Positions 48,409-56,942 are shown, counted from the first letter of the stretch. The stretch: 64,000 nt of DNA from Xanthobacter sp. YC-JY1 (GCF_021730305.1 NZ_CP032674.1:3953001-4017000); one strand, 5' to 3'. Notes: a model not told the origin generated them from the sequence alone. Made by a program: numbers and translations.

Positions 48409-49800
48409 TCAAGCCCATCCCCTGATGATGCGCTCGACCTGCTTGAGGCGATCCTTCGGTGACGTGGTTCGGCGAGCGGCGTCATCCAAGATCGGCTTCG
48501 CGGCCTCCGCAAGCAGACCGAGATTGCGTAGGTCAATTGCGAGGTCCCAAATTGCCGCGTCGCCTTGGCCTGCACGAGTGCCAGTCTCATCGAATGTCGC
48601 CACCGCGTCCTTTACGGCTTCAGCAACATCAGGAGGCCAATCCACTCCCTCAGTGAGCAAGGGAGCGAGCGGAGGTGAAGGCAAAAGCGCGGGCACCATT
48701 TGAAGCCAATAGTCCGGATTCATGAACTGGCGATCGTCTCCCACCAATGCTTCGAAGAAGGAGTCCCCTTTGTCGGCTTGGCAAGGGAGGTGGTAGATGC
48801 TCGCTATTGATTTCTTCGAGGGATCGAACCCGTGATCGACGAAGCCATTGTCCTCCAGCTCCATCATGATCGCAGCGAAGAGGCGACCAGACTCCTCCTT
48901 GGTCACCGGCCTTGAAAGAGGGATGCAGACGCGCCATTTTTCGCGTTCAGATATCGAGCTGAAGCTATTGGAAACAATCATTTTTTCCTGATTTAAAATT
49001 CCAATGAACTCGGCACGAGACATCCCACCACCGTCGTTGTCGAGAATGAGCACGGATGTCCCTTGAGCATTGACGGCGCTCCTCGCATCCACCTTCGGAT
49101 CGATGAAGCTGGTAAAATTGAAACAAGGAGTATCTGTCTTCTTTTCGTACTTTATCTCATGTGCCGTCGAGAACAGCTCCACCATGTCGTCGATGGTTTC
49201 GAGTTCAATCACGTCCGTAGCGGCTGGTGTGTAGCTTTTGCCACCTGTGATATGTGACGTATCATATCGATTCATGGTCCATGTCGTCTCAGCGGTCTCG
49301 AAACATCGTGTCACGATATCCATTCTTATAGGGGTTTCGTGACATATCTCTTTGGATACGTTATTGGCGTCTGGTGGCAGTTCAAGGGCTTTCGCTTTGT
49401 CTCTTGCGCGTTGTGCCCTCTTTCTGGCAGTCGCGTTGCTGTGGACTCGTGGTCTACCAACACGCCCGACCTTCGCTGGTATCTCGATTGGTATCTTGAT
49501 GAGCGTTGAGCCCTTGAAGACGCCCTCAAGAAATTCCGCTACTCTACGATCCGGAACAATGACGATCTTTCGAGTAGTGGAATTGATATCTCGAATCGAG
49601 CATCGCATAACGGCCTGATAGATTTCCAGGCAATGCATTCCCATGACGATGTCATCGTCGTTGAAGCCGAGCCACTTCAGGAATGTTTTATAATAATCGT
49701 TTGGATTACGAGCTGTGTAGATCAGAACGTTGTCGATGTGCCTGTAGCCGTTAAGGCCGTGGACGGTCCCTTTGATTTGATGACCGCCTGCTGCAACCAA
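48409..49800 (-). CDS. Helicase C-terminal region plus primase-like domain (second half of a frameshifted gene)
   Basis: The first 120 residues (NVLIYTARNPNDYYKTFLK, LEIYQAVMRCSIRDINSTTR, IVIVPDRRVAEFLEGVF) look like the C-terminal part of a DEAD-like helicase whose N-terminal half is the adjacent gene. The frame is open back to about 49918 without a start codon. From about residue 240 the pattern VLILDNDGGGMSRAEFIGIL ... EKWRVCIPLSRPVT ... YHLPCQADKGDSF resembles archaeo-eukaryotic primases of plasmids and phages (the D-x-D pair and His-containing strand). A helical C-terminal part follows. It is probably replication machinery of the integrated element. Confidence 0.6.
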   Translation of the reverse strand: MVAAGGHQIKGTVHGLNGYRHIDNVLIYTARNPNDYYKTFLKWLGFNDDDIVMGMHCLEIYQAVMRCSIRDINSTTRKIVIVPDRRVAEFLEGVFKGSTLIKIPIEIPAKVGRVGRPRVHSNATARKRAQRARDKAKALELPPDANNVSKEICHETPIRMDIVTRCFETAETTWTMNRYDTSHITGGKSYTPAATDVIELETIDDMVELFSTAHEIKYEKKTDTPCFNFTSFIDPKVDARSAVNAQGTSVLILDNDGGGMSRAEFIGILNQEKMIVSNSFSSISEREKWRVCIPLSRPVTKEESGRLFAAIMMELEDNGFVDHGFDPSKKSIASIYHLPCQADKGDSFFEALVGDDRQFMNPDYWLQMVPALLPSPPLAPLLTEGVDWPPDVAEAVKDAVATFDETGTRAGQGDAAIWDLAIDLRNLGLLAEAAKPILDDAARRTTSPKDRLKQVERIIRGWA

Positions 49801-49885
49801 CGCCGCGTTATCGATCGCCTTTCCATCAAGCGAATTGTTGGATTGAAAGATAAACGCATTGCCGTCGAAGACCGATAACGCATAG

Positions 49886-50791
49886 TCAATGAGGCCGGGA
49901 AACGATCTCCGAATAATGCATCATGATACCCTTAGACCACCTCGGTAGATCGAGGTAATGTATCTCGATCAGATGCCCATTTGGGTGATCCATGTAAGCG
50001 AGTTCCGCCGGTTCGTCGCCATTCAATGGAGGGTACTGCGGCTCGTCGTAAGCGATAAACTCGACCCCAATGCGCGAGAATATTTTGTAAAAGAAGGTTT
50101 CGCGAAACATGGCGGAGGCGATCGTGCAGCTCTTGAACTGCGAAATGACGCTCTTGGTTCGGACTGCGCAGATCGACAACTTTGTCGCTTCGCTGTCGCC
50201 ATCGAGGAGCCCGCGGTACTTTTCAGATTGAACGAGCGGCTTCCAACCCTTCGTCAGCATCATTTTTGTAGCATCGCGAAACACGCCGTCTACTGCATCC
50301 TTGCTCCCAACGATGGCCTTAAGCCTGGACACGCTCTTGGCGCGAACCGGCACGTAGAAGCCATCCCCTGATGGAATGATATGTTCGGTCAGATAGGCAT
50401 GGTTCTGCGGGACGTCGATCTGGAAGCCCTGTTCGACCTTCGGGCACTCATCGAAGAACAAGTCCCAGAATCTCGCCTTGTGGAAGTGGGGCACCAGATC
50501 GAACGCCGAATGCGTGATGATGACAACCTGCCCTCCCTGTCCGGCATTCTTGAAATGGCCAACGATCGCCGAGGCGACGTTTTGGCCGCTCAGAGTGTCC
50601 TCATGGATTTTCGTGACCGGGAAATCGGCGCCACACCTCTCGATCATGTCGCCATAGGTCTGATCGACCAGAGCCTTCGAGGGTTGGCAGAGAAGGATAT
50701 TACGATCCCATTGAACCATTTCCCCGATCTCGGATATCAGGAACCTCGTTTTGCCCGAACCTGCGGGCGCATCAATGTACTTTATCTTCAT
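49886..50791 (-). CDS. DEAD-like helicase N-terminal half (first half of a frameshifted gene)
   Basis: This 301-residue product has Walker A DAPAGSGKT at residues 7-15, ILLCQPSKALVDQT (motif Ia region) and LFFDECPKVE (motif II variant, DECP). It ends SEIVSRPH at a TGA. Reading one base on in gatcgtttcccgg (about 49905-49920) continues as FPGLIDYALSVFDGN and joins the next frame. One extra base, or a +1 shift, therefore separates the halves. The ATG at 50791 has ttggag upstream. With the downstream gene it forms a replication-type helicase/primase unit. Confidence 0.7.
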   Translation of the reverse strand: MKIKYIDAPAGSGKTRFLISEIGEMVQWDRNILLCQPSKALVDQTYGDMIERCGADFPVTKIHEDTLSGQNVASAIVGHFKNAGQGGQVVIITHSAFDLVPHFHKARFWDLFFDECPKVEQGFQIDVPQNHAYLTEHIIPSGDGFYVPVRAKSVSRLKAIVGSKDAVDGVFRDATKMMLTKGWKPLVQSEKYRGLLDGDSEATKLSICAVRTKSVISQFKSCTIASAMFRETFFYKIFSRIGVEFIAYDEPQYPPLNGDEPAELAYMDHPNGHLIEIHYLDLPRWSKGIMMHYSEIVSRPH

Positions 50792-51186
50792 TCAAGATCT
50801 CCAAATTACGGATGTAAATATGCGTTCGAACACACCCCAAAAGGGCGCGGCCGCTTGTGTCAAAATTCCTCGCGAGAACACGGCCTTTATAGCCTATCTG
50901 GCACCGAGAGTCAAGCGACAACCCATCTAACTATCTGAAATTACATTATAATTTTTGATCATTTAAATTATTTCTCGTCTGAGTTGTGGCGTGAATGTAA
51001 ACATCATTCAGATAGCACATTGATTTCACAATAAAATTACGTATATAGCGCGACCGACTGCAAAGGATCTGCCTTCGTCCGTCTCCCCGCGATCGTCGAA
51101 GTCGGGAGCCAGAGCACGATAAAGGTGAAGGCCCACGCGAGCGCTTACCACCCGCTTCCTTGGTTTCTTGAGCGGAGAGTGCTCAA
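50792..51186. other. 395-bp AT-rich gap with a short gene fragment
   Basis: The left half is AT-rich and probably holds the helicase promoter. From about 51015 to the TGA at 51188-51190 a plus-strand frame without start codon reads GSAFVRLPAIVEVGSQSTI ... YHPLPWFLERRVLK. Its FVRLPAIVEV opening faintly recalls AlpA-type excisionases, but the match is too short to claim. Confidence 0.35.
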
Positions 51187-51195
51187 ATGAGGCTC
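51154..51195. repeat. Short dispersed repeat, copy 1
   Basis: The 17-mer gcttccttggtttcttg (51154-51170) and the 12-mer caaatgaggctc (51184-51195) both recur near 52.9 kb, there in the opposite order. Confidence 0.5.
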
Positions 51196-51546
51196 ATGGA
51201 AGGGAAGCGAAGGCACCGTATCGCAAGGGAAGAGCGGTTCCAATCAAGAGCGAGCGTGGCGATGCCTGGAATGCAGTCGGACGATTCCGCAAAGAGGACT
51301 TTGCTATTTTGCAGTATATTCATATTTTGTTTGCTAGTTCTTTGCGTTTCCGTTCTGCTGCTGTCGTTTGTAGGCGCATGCATTGGCTTGGACTTCGATA
51401 GGCCGGGATTCATATTATTCTGTATTTTCGCGCTTTCACTTTTATCATACCATTATTATCGAACATATGTTCGATTCGGCATTGAGGATGAATGGGAGGA
51501 GCCGGCGTTTGTAAGGAGATATTTGTCGTTCATAGATCGAGATTAA
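51187..51546 (+). CDS. Putative two-helix membrane protein
   Basis: This 119-residue protein of unknown function has a basic N-terminus (RRHRIAREER), two hydrophobic stretches (TLLFCSIFIFCLLVLCVSVL continuing LLSF, then FILFCIFALSLLSYHYY), and an acidic end (EDEWEEPAFVRRYLSF). An ATG with gcggagag 9 bp upstream makes translation plausible. Codon use is AT-rich like the surrounding island. No family is recognised. Confidence 0.5.
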   Translation: MRLMEGKRRHRIAREERFQSRASVAMPGMQSDDSAKRTLLFCSIFIFCLLVLCVSVLLLSFVGACIGLDFDRPGFILFCIFALSLLSYHYYRTYVRFGIEDEWEEPAFVRRYLSFIDRD

Positions 51547-51555
51547 ATTCGAAAA

Positions 51556-51690
51556 ATGGATTCCAATAGATTAGCATCAGATGCATGCATCCTTCAGGCT
51601 CTCATTTCGGCTATTATGGTGTGCGTTCTATTTTATTATATTTTCCATAACAACTCGGCATGCCCGATACCGCTCCTGAACTCGTTGTGA
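51556..51690 (+). CDS. Possible 44-residue single-helix membrane peptide
   Basis: An ATG 9 bp after the previous stop opens MDSNRLASDACILQALISAI followed by a hydrophobic run MVCVLFYYIF and the tail SACPIPLLNSL. No clear ribosome site precedes it. It could be the second gene of a small pair with the 119-residue protein, or chance. Confidence 0.25.
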   Translation: MDSNRLASDACILQALISAIMVCVLFYYIFHNNSACPIPLLNSL

Positions 51691-52231
51691 GAAACGCCCA
51701 ACCTGCCTCAGCGTGCAAATTCCCTTCGGTCTTTCGGCTGGGTTTGCGCCCGGCGCTCGCTTAGGTGAACCGAAACGAAGGAATTTCTATCCGCTCCTTC
51801 ATGTACAGAGGGGTTTCCACACGTTTCGTCGGCTTCTTGGTAGGCGCGCGATGTGGCTCATGGCGTCGGGATTAAGGTGCGGGCGCCCTGTCCTTGAACG
51901 TATGATTTGCCGGCCGCGCTCAACTCGATCATCCCCAGGAACTTGGCCAATATCCGTTATCTTGCACCCGTGAAATGGTAATTAGGTGTAGAATTCGGTC
52001 GAATTTCTACGTCAACCCGCGCCGAATCCCTATGTTTTTGAGATTGCAAGCGGAAAATCGCTGCGAACGCTCCAATCTGCCCATAATGGGAGCATTAGTG
52101 GCGGGCATTCATGGGTCGCTTGGATGGAAAGTGCCAACCATTCATGAGGGCCTCCGCGGTTATCGGAGCCCTTTGATTAATGGTAAGATATTTCAAATCT
52201 GGATGGGACTTACGAGGGCAACGGCCGAACC
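51691..52231. other. 541-bp island segment without an assigned gene
   Basis: Open frames exist on the plus strand (about 51713-51973 and 51975-52316), but they show no domain, no ribosome site and a codon pattern unlike genes. I regard this as degraded DNA. Confidence 0.35.
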
Positions 52232-52541
52232 TCACACCGCCCCTTTGTCACTCCAGTCCATCTCTTTCTGGTGCCTCAAGAGAAGGATGGTCACTCCATC
52301 GTCGCCAAAGTGGTAGCGAGCGACATAACCACTATCCCCAAACGGGATGAGCCAGTCCCGAAACTGCTCGGGAAGACCGTCGATCGTCCGGCCCCATGTG
52401 AGGATGTGTGCCGAGTGCACGAACGCCGTCTATGATGGCCTCGCCGGCTCTTTTCGCAGCGGCAGGATTCTTGGGGCTTAGAAACGCCCGTAGCCGCTCA
52501 AGGTCACGGATCGCAGCTGGCGAAAATCTCACTTGCGGCAT
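52232..52541 (-). pseudogene. ParE/RelE-type toxin, frameshifted
   Basis: The N-terminal part (MPQVRFSPAAIRDLERLRAF, AAAKRAGEAIIDGVRAL) and the C-terminal part in another frame (IDGLPEQFRDWLIPFGDSGYVARYH, VTILLLRHQKEMDW) together make one plausible ParE-family toxin of about 95 residues. They are split at a run of four G (minus strand; 52392-52395) where three G would keep the frame: HPHMG then RTIDGLP. The start overlaps the antitoxin by 13 bp. It is either inactivated or a homopolymer sequencing error. Confidence 0.8.
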
Positions 52542-52807
52542 TGAGGTGCCGGCAGCTCGCTTTCAGTTCCCCAACTCGACAACCACTTCTCGACATCCTC
52601 GGCTGTGGCATGCACGCCCGTTGCCTGAAACTCGTCCCATGCCTTGAGGGAGTCCTGTCGCAGCGCCTCGCGCTTTTCCTCGCGCTCCACGTACTGCGCG
52701 ATCGCCTCCCGCATGATCCAATGGGAGGAGCGACGGCGAACTTCCGCGAGACGCTGGATGCGCCCTTTCAACTCATCGTCGAGTTTGATGGATGTTGCCG
52801 ATGCCAT
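52529..52807 (-). CDS. CopG/ribbon-helix-helix antitoxin
   Basis: This 92-residue antitoxin has an RHH DNA-binding N-terminus (ATSIKLDDELKGRIQRLAEV, SSHWIMREAIAQYVE) and a charged C-terminal part that would bind the toxin. It overlaps the downstream ParE-type gene by 13 bp, the usual layout for such pairs. It appears intact although its toxin is frameshifted. Confidence 0.88.
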   Translation of the reverse strand: MASATSIKLDDELKGRIQRLAEVRRRSSHWIMREAIAQYVEREEKREALRQDSLKAWDEFQATGVHATAEDVEKWLSSWGTESELPAPQCRK

Positions 52808-52827
52808 GCGTGGGCTCCATAGCGAAT

Positions 52828-52838
52828 AGGTAATACCT
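52828..52838 (-). promoter_or_regulatory. Palindrome upstream of the antitoxin
   Basis: The 11-bp palindrome aggtaatacct lies 21 bp before the antitoxin ATG. RHH antitoxins commonly bind such sites to repress their own operon; binding here is inferred. Confidence 0.45.
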
Positions 52839-52882
52839 CTTGCTACTATAGGCGCCCGTCACCCATTGTCCAACAGAGAGGC

Positions 52883-52931
52883 CAAATGAGGCTCCCGACG
52901 AGGCTCCACCTCCTGCTTCCTTGGTTTCTTG
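52883..52931. repeat. Short dispersed repeat, copy 2
   Basis: It contains caaatgaggctc (52883-52894) and gcttccttggtttcttg (52915-52931), the same two words as at 51.15-51.2 kb but in swapped order. Confidence 0.5.
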
Positions 52932-53318
52932 GAGGGGAGTGTCTGGAGGGACCCATTTTTCCTAAGTGGAAGGTCGAGGGCGGCTGGCAGTGGCCACGAC
53001 CTCTCTTGGTTCCGCGTCCGGCTGTGGATGGGCTTCGGCGGGCCTCTGAAGCGATATGTCTTGGAACTGCCCCGCTAAGGCTGCTTCAGGGTAACAAGCC
53101 TCGGGTAACGGTCGTCAGGGCGAAGCTGCGAGAGTGACGGCGAAAGGCGAGGCTGCGGATATCCGCTAAAGCGAGTCGTCGGGCGGTTCGCTGAGGTCCA
53201 TTGCGAAGAAGGCAACCCAGCCCTAGCAAGCGCCTTTCGTTACCCCCATGTACCCTAGACGACGAAGCTGAACCCGCCCCAAGAGGCAGGCCGCTAAGTC
53301 ATTGATCTTCAAGGTATT

Positions 53319-53394
<76 letters not shown>

Positions 53395-53519
53395 GTCCGG
53401 GGTGGCCCCCGAAGGAGGCGTTCGTGTAGCAAATGAGTTTCGGGCTGGCAAGGGGCTGGGGCGGCGCGGCGGCGAAGATTTCCACAGGTCTTCCCGCCGC
53501 CGCGTCGTCGCTTGGGGAT

Positions 53520-55019
53520 TTACTCCTTGAAGGCTTCCTCGCGGCCCCTCTGCACGGAGGGCAGCAGCACCACCACCAGAGCGGCCAATGCGAGCAGCAG
53601 CAGCACGGCCGAGATGGGGCGGGTGACGAACACGGTGGGATCGCCGCGCGAGATCAGCATGGCCCGGCGCAGATACTCTTCCAGCATGGGGCCGATGACG
53701 AAGCCCAGCAGCAGCGGCGCGGGCTCGCAATCGAGCTTCACCAGCGCGTAGCCGAGCAGGCCGAACAGGGCCATGGTGTACACGTCGAACACGTTGTTGT
53801 TCACGCTGTACACGCCGATGCAGCAGAAGGCGATGATGGCCGGGAACATCACGTGGTAGGGCACGGTGAGCAGCTTCACCCACATGCCGATGAGCGGCAG
53901 GTTGAGCAGCACCAGCATGAAGTTGCCCACCCACATGGAGGCGATGACGCCCCAGAACAGGTCGGGCTTTTCCGTCACCACGTTGGGGCCGGGCGTGATG
54001 CCCTGGATGATCAGCGCGCCGATCATCAGCGCCATCACCGGGTTGGAGGGGATGCCCAGCGTCAGCATGGGGATGAACGAGGTCTGCGCGCCGGCATTGT
54101 TGGCGCTCTCCGGCCCCGCCACGCCCTCGATGGCGCCGCGCCCGAACTCCTGCGGATGGCGCGAAAGCTTCTTCTCGATGGAATAGGAGGCGAAGGAGGA
54201 GAGCATGGCGCCGCCGCCCGGCAGGATGCCGAGGAAGGAGCCGAGCGCGGTGCCGCGCAGCACCGGGGCGATGATGCGCTTGAACTCCTCCTTGGTGAGC
54301 ATCAGGCTCTTCACCTTGGCCGCGACGAGCGAGCGCTGGTGCTCGTCCTCGAGGTTGCGGATGATCTCGCTGATGCCGAACATGCCCATGGCCAGTGCCA
54401 CGAAATCGAACCCGTCGGAGAGCTCGGGCAGATCGAAGGTGAAGCGCGGCGTGCCGGTGTAGATGTCCTGGCCGGAGAGGCCGAGGATCAGCCCGAGCAC
54501 GATCATGGCGATGGCCTTGACCACCGAGCCCGAGGCCAGCGTCACCGAGGCGATGAGGCCGAGCACCATCAGCGAGAAATATTCCGGTGGCCCGAACTGC
54601 AGCGCGAGGTTGGCGAGCGGCGGCGCGAACAGGGCCAGCAGCAGGGTGGCCACCGAGCCGGCGAAGAAGGAGCCCAGCGCCGCCGTGGCGAGCGCCGCGC
54701 CCGCCCGGCCCTTGCGGGCCATCTGATGGCCGTCGATGGCGGTGACCACCGATGAGGATTCGCCCGGCAGGTTGATGAGAATGGCGGTGGTGGAGCCGCC
54801 ATATTGCGCGCCGTAATAGATGCCGGCGAGCATGATGAGAGCGGAGACCGGCGGCAGGCCGAAGGTGAGCGGCAGCAGCATGGCGATGGTCGCCACCGGG
54901 CCGAGGCCGGGCAGAACGCCGATCAGCGTGCCGAGCAGCGCGCCGACGAAGCAGTAGAAGATATTCTGCAGCGACAGCGCGACGGAGAAGCCGAGGGCGA
55001 GGTTGTCAAACAGTTCCAT
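53520..55019 (-). CDS. tctA: Tripartite tricarboxylate transporter large permease TctA
   Basis: This 499-residue permease has about twelve helices and belongs to the TTT family, which imports carboxylates using a periplasmic binding protein. Conserved segments include GTLIGVLPGLGPVATIAMLL, YYGAQYGGSTTAILINLPGE, the repeated GSFLGILPGGGAMLSSFASY and GPESANNAGAQTSFIPMLTLG. It ends the tctC-tctB-tctA order on the minus strand, 10 bp after tctB. Confidence 0.95.
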   Translation of the reverse strand: MELFDNLALGFSVALSLQNIFYCFVGALLGTLIGVLPGLGPVATIAMLLPLTFGLPPVSALIMLAGIYYGAQYGGSTTAILINLPGESSSVVTAIDGHQMARKGRAGAALATAALGSFFAGSVATLLLALFAPPLANLALQFGPPEYFSLMVLGLIASVTLASGSVVKAIAMIVLGLILGLSGQDIYTGTPRFTFDLPELSDGFDFVALAMGMFGISEIIRNLEDEHQRSLVAAKVKSLMLTKEEFKRIIAPVLRGTALGSFLGILPGGGAMLSSFASYSIEKKLSRHPQEFGRGAIEGVAGPESANNAGAQTSFIPMLTLGIPSNPVMALMIGALIIQGITPGPNVVTEKPDLFWGVIASMWVGNFMLVLLNLPLIGMWVKLLTVPYHVMFPAIIAFCCIGVYSVNNNVFDVYTMALFGLLGYALVKLDCEPAPLLLGFVIGPMLEEYLRRAMLISRGDPTVFVTRPISAVLLLLALAALVVVLLPSVQRGREEAFKE

Positions 55020-55029
55020 CCCGCCCTCC

Positions 55030-55491
55030 TCAGTATCCGCCGAGCCACGGGCCGAGCAGCGGCAGCGGCAGGCCGAGGCCCTTGATGAAGACGGCCCAGG
55101 CGAACACCACCATCACGGCGGTGTTCAGCAGCGCCGTCCTGAAGGTGAACAGGCGCGAGGCCAGCGCCGAGACGAACACGGAGACGCCGAGGGCGGGGAG
55201 GAAGCCGAGGGGCCGTACACCGAAGCCGAAGAACACCAACGCACCGGTGATGATGAGCAGGGCCCGCCAGGCGATGCCGCTCGGCATCTCGCCGGGAAAG
55301 CGCAGTCCGTTGATGAGGATGATGAGCCCGAGCAGGCCGAGGAGGGCCGAGAGCAGGAGCGGGAAATAGCCCGGCCCCATGCGCACCGCCGTGCCCATCG
55401 GCAGTTCCTGCGTCTGCCAGCCGAACAGGAGCCCGAGGGCGATGAAAAGGAGCCCCGAGAGGACGTCCTTCGGATTGCGGATGATGTTCAT
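55030..55491 (-). CDS. tctB: Tripartite tricarboxylate transporter small permease TctB
   Basis: This 153-residue membrane protein has four helices (VLSGLLFIALGLLFGW, YFPLLLSALLGLLGLIILI, and two in the C-terminal half). The MGPGYFPLLL motif is characteristic of TctB. Its start ATG at 55491 gives the family length; the upstream open frame is non-coding. It partners TctA and TctC. Confidence 0.92.
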   Translation of the reverse strand: MNIIRNPKDVLSGLLFIALGLLFGWQTQELPMGTAVRMGPGYFPLLLSALLGLLGLIILINGLRFPGEMPSGIAWRALLIITGALVFFGFGVRPLGFLPALGVSVFVSALASRLFTFRTALLNTAVMVVFAWAVFIKGLGLPLPLLGPWLGGY

Positions 55492-55701
55492 GTCCCCCCT
55501 CGGTGCCGGCGCGTATTGGTTGCGCTCTGACAGATGGCCTGCTGTGTGACTGCCCGCGCGGCTGGCTCCGGCCACGCGGGTGTTTTCGTAAGGGCGCGCA
55601 GTCTCAGGGGCGCGCAGACGCGGGCGCGACCCCAACCGATATCAGCTGGGGCGTCGGGCCGGAGGTCCGGCCACGACGCGCGATCTCACCGGGAGCGGAG
55701 A

Positions 55702-56682
55702 TCAGTCGGCGTAGACGCCGGCGCTCTGGATCACCGGCTTCCACTTGGCGATCTCGGCGATGACAAAATCCTTGTGGAAGGCCGGGCTGCGGCGATCCTT
55801 GGGCTCCGGCTCGGTGCCGAGGTCGGCGAAGCGGGCGACGACCTTGGGGTCGTTCAGGGCGACGTCGAGGGCGGCATTCAGCTTGTCGACGATGGCCTTG
55901 GGCGTGCCCTTGGGGGCATAGATGCCGTGCCACACCGCCACCTCGAAGTCCTTGAGGCCGCTTTCCTGCATGGTCGGCAGGTCGGGCAGCGACTTCACAT
56001 GGTCCTTGGTGGTGACCGCATAGGCCTTCACCTTGCCGCCCTTGATCTGGCCGGTGGTGTTGGTGGTCTGGTCGCACATGAGGTCGATCTGGCCGCCGAC
56101 CAGGTCGTTCATGGCCGGACCCGTGCCCTGATAGGGAACGGTGGTCATCTGCGTGCCGATGGAGGACATGAACAGCATGCCGCACAGATGCGAGGCGGAG
56201 CCGACGCCGGCATTGCCGTAGGTGACCTTGTCCTTGTTCGCCTTCACGAAGTCCACGGCCTCGGCCATGGTCTTGGGGGCGAAGCCGGGCTTGCCGATCA
56301 TGGTCATGGGCACGGCGGTGACGAGGCCTACGGCCTCGAAGTCGGTCGCGGGATTGTAGGGCAGCTTGCGGTAGAGCGTCGCCGCGGTGGCCTGGCCGAT
56401 ATGGTGGAGCAGGATGGTGTAGCCGTCGGGCGCGGCCTTCGCCACCTGGCCCGCGCCGCGGGTGCCGCCGGCGCCGCCGACATTCTCCACGATGACCTGC
56501 TGGCCCAGCGTCTTCGACATGGATTCGGCGACGAGGCGCGCCACCGTGTCGGTCGGGCCGCCGGCCGCGAACGGAACCACCATGGTGATCGGCCGCGTGG
56601 GGTAGTCCTGCGCCGTCGCTGCCGCCGAAAAACCAATCGCCGCGGCAAGCGCGAGGGCGGCCGAGATCATTCGCATGGGCAT
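55702..56682 (-). CDS. tctC: Tripartite tricarboxylate transporter binding protein TctC (Bug family)
   Basis: This 326-residue periplasmic receptor has a signal peptide MPMRMISAALALAAAIGFSA (cleavage near ATAQ), then YPTRPITMVVPFAAGGPTDTVARL, VGGAGGTRGAGQVA and the ATTLPYQGTGPAMNDLVGGQID-type hinge typical of Bug receptors. The ATG at 56682 follows gaggagga. The ligand may be citrate or another carboxylate. It is the first gene of the tctCBA set, with a 210-bp spacer before tctB. Confidence 0.94.
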   Translation of the reverse strand: MPMRMISAALALAAAIGFSAAATAQDYPTRPITMVVPFAAGGPTDTVARLVAESMSKTLGQQVIVENVGGAGGTRGAGQVAKAAPDGYTILLHHIGQATAATLYRKLPYNPATDFEAVGLVTAVPMTMIGKPGFAPKTMAEAVDFVKANKDKVTYGNAGVGSASHLCGMLFMSSIGTQMTTVPYQGTGPAMNDLVGGQIDLMCDQTTNTTGQIKGGKVKAYAVTTKDHVKSLPDLPTMQESGLKDFEVAVWHGIYAPKGTPKAIVDKLNAALDVALNDPKVVARFADLGTEPEPKDRRSPAFHKDFVIAEIAKWKPVIQSAGVYAD

Positions 56683-56942
56683 TGTCCTCCTCTGGGGGTC
56701 CTTCAGCGACCCCTTCTGAATCCTTTTGAAAGTCGCGACGACCGTTACGTCAAGCCCGAAGTGCCGCAGCGTCGCCGGCAGCCTGGCACCACACGCATGC
56801 CCAAGCTGCCACCTTCCGGCCGCACCACAGCTACGCCGGACCGCGCAAGCTTTTGGCAAAGCGTGGTTTTTCCCGCTGCTTTCCGCACGGAACCAGCGGA
56901 GGCCTAGCCGGTTCTCATGACACGACCCCAAAAGGAGATGTT

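Larger units (their letters stand above)
45272..53318. mobile_element. Decayed integrative element between tRNA-Gly and tRNA-Lys
   Basis: About 8 kb between two tRNA genes differs from the rest of the window: much of 47.9-51.7 kb is visibly AT-rich, with A- and T-runs absent elsewhere. It carries a tRNA-adjacent tyrosine integrase, an IS3-family insertion, a helicase/primase pair, small membrane proteins and a toxin-antitoxin pair, most of them damaged. I could not find a duplicate of the tRNA-Gly 3' end, so the right border is set only by tRNA-Lys. Confidence 0.75.
52808..53318. other. 511-bp gap between antitoxin and tRNA-Lys
   Basis: Apart from the antitoxin control region and the second dispersed repeat copy, I see no gene. 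An open frame at 52886-53137 lacks a family or ribosome site. The right part is GC-rich again, so the island border probably lies here. Confidence 0.4.

Noticed and set aside
51015-51190. Possible AlpA-type excisionase fragment
   Set aside because: Only about ten residues (FVRLPAIVEV) resemble the family, no start codon exists and the rest diverges; kept as an undetermined fragment.
51975-52316. 113-codon frame overlapping the toxin remnant on the opposite strand
   Set aside because: It overlaps a recognisable ParE fragment and lacks coding features.
52886-53137. 83-codon plus-strand frame (MRLPTRLHLLLPWFLGG...)
   Set aside because: Its only notable part is the short dispersed repeat; no family, poor ribosome site and unlike codon use.
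45261-53318. Search for a duplicated tRNA-Gly 3' end (attR) at the right border of the island
   Set aside because: By eye no second copy of ggttcgattcccatcgccc was found; the att site may be lost or degenerate.
45272-53318. Anti-phage defence island
   Set aside because: The helicase, toxin-antitoxin pair and integrase could suggest one, but no nuclease, restriction or other defence effector is recognisable, and a replication unit explains the helicase/primase better.
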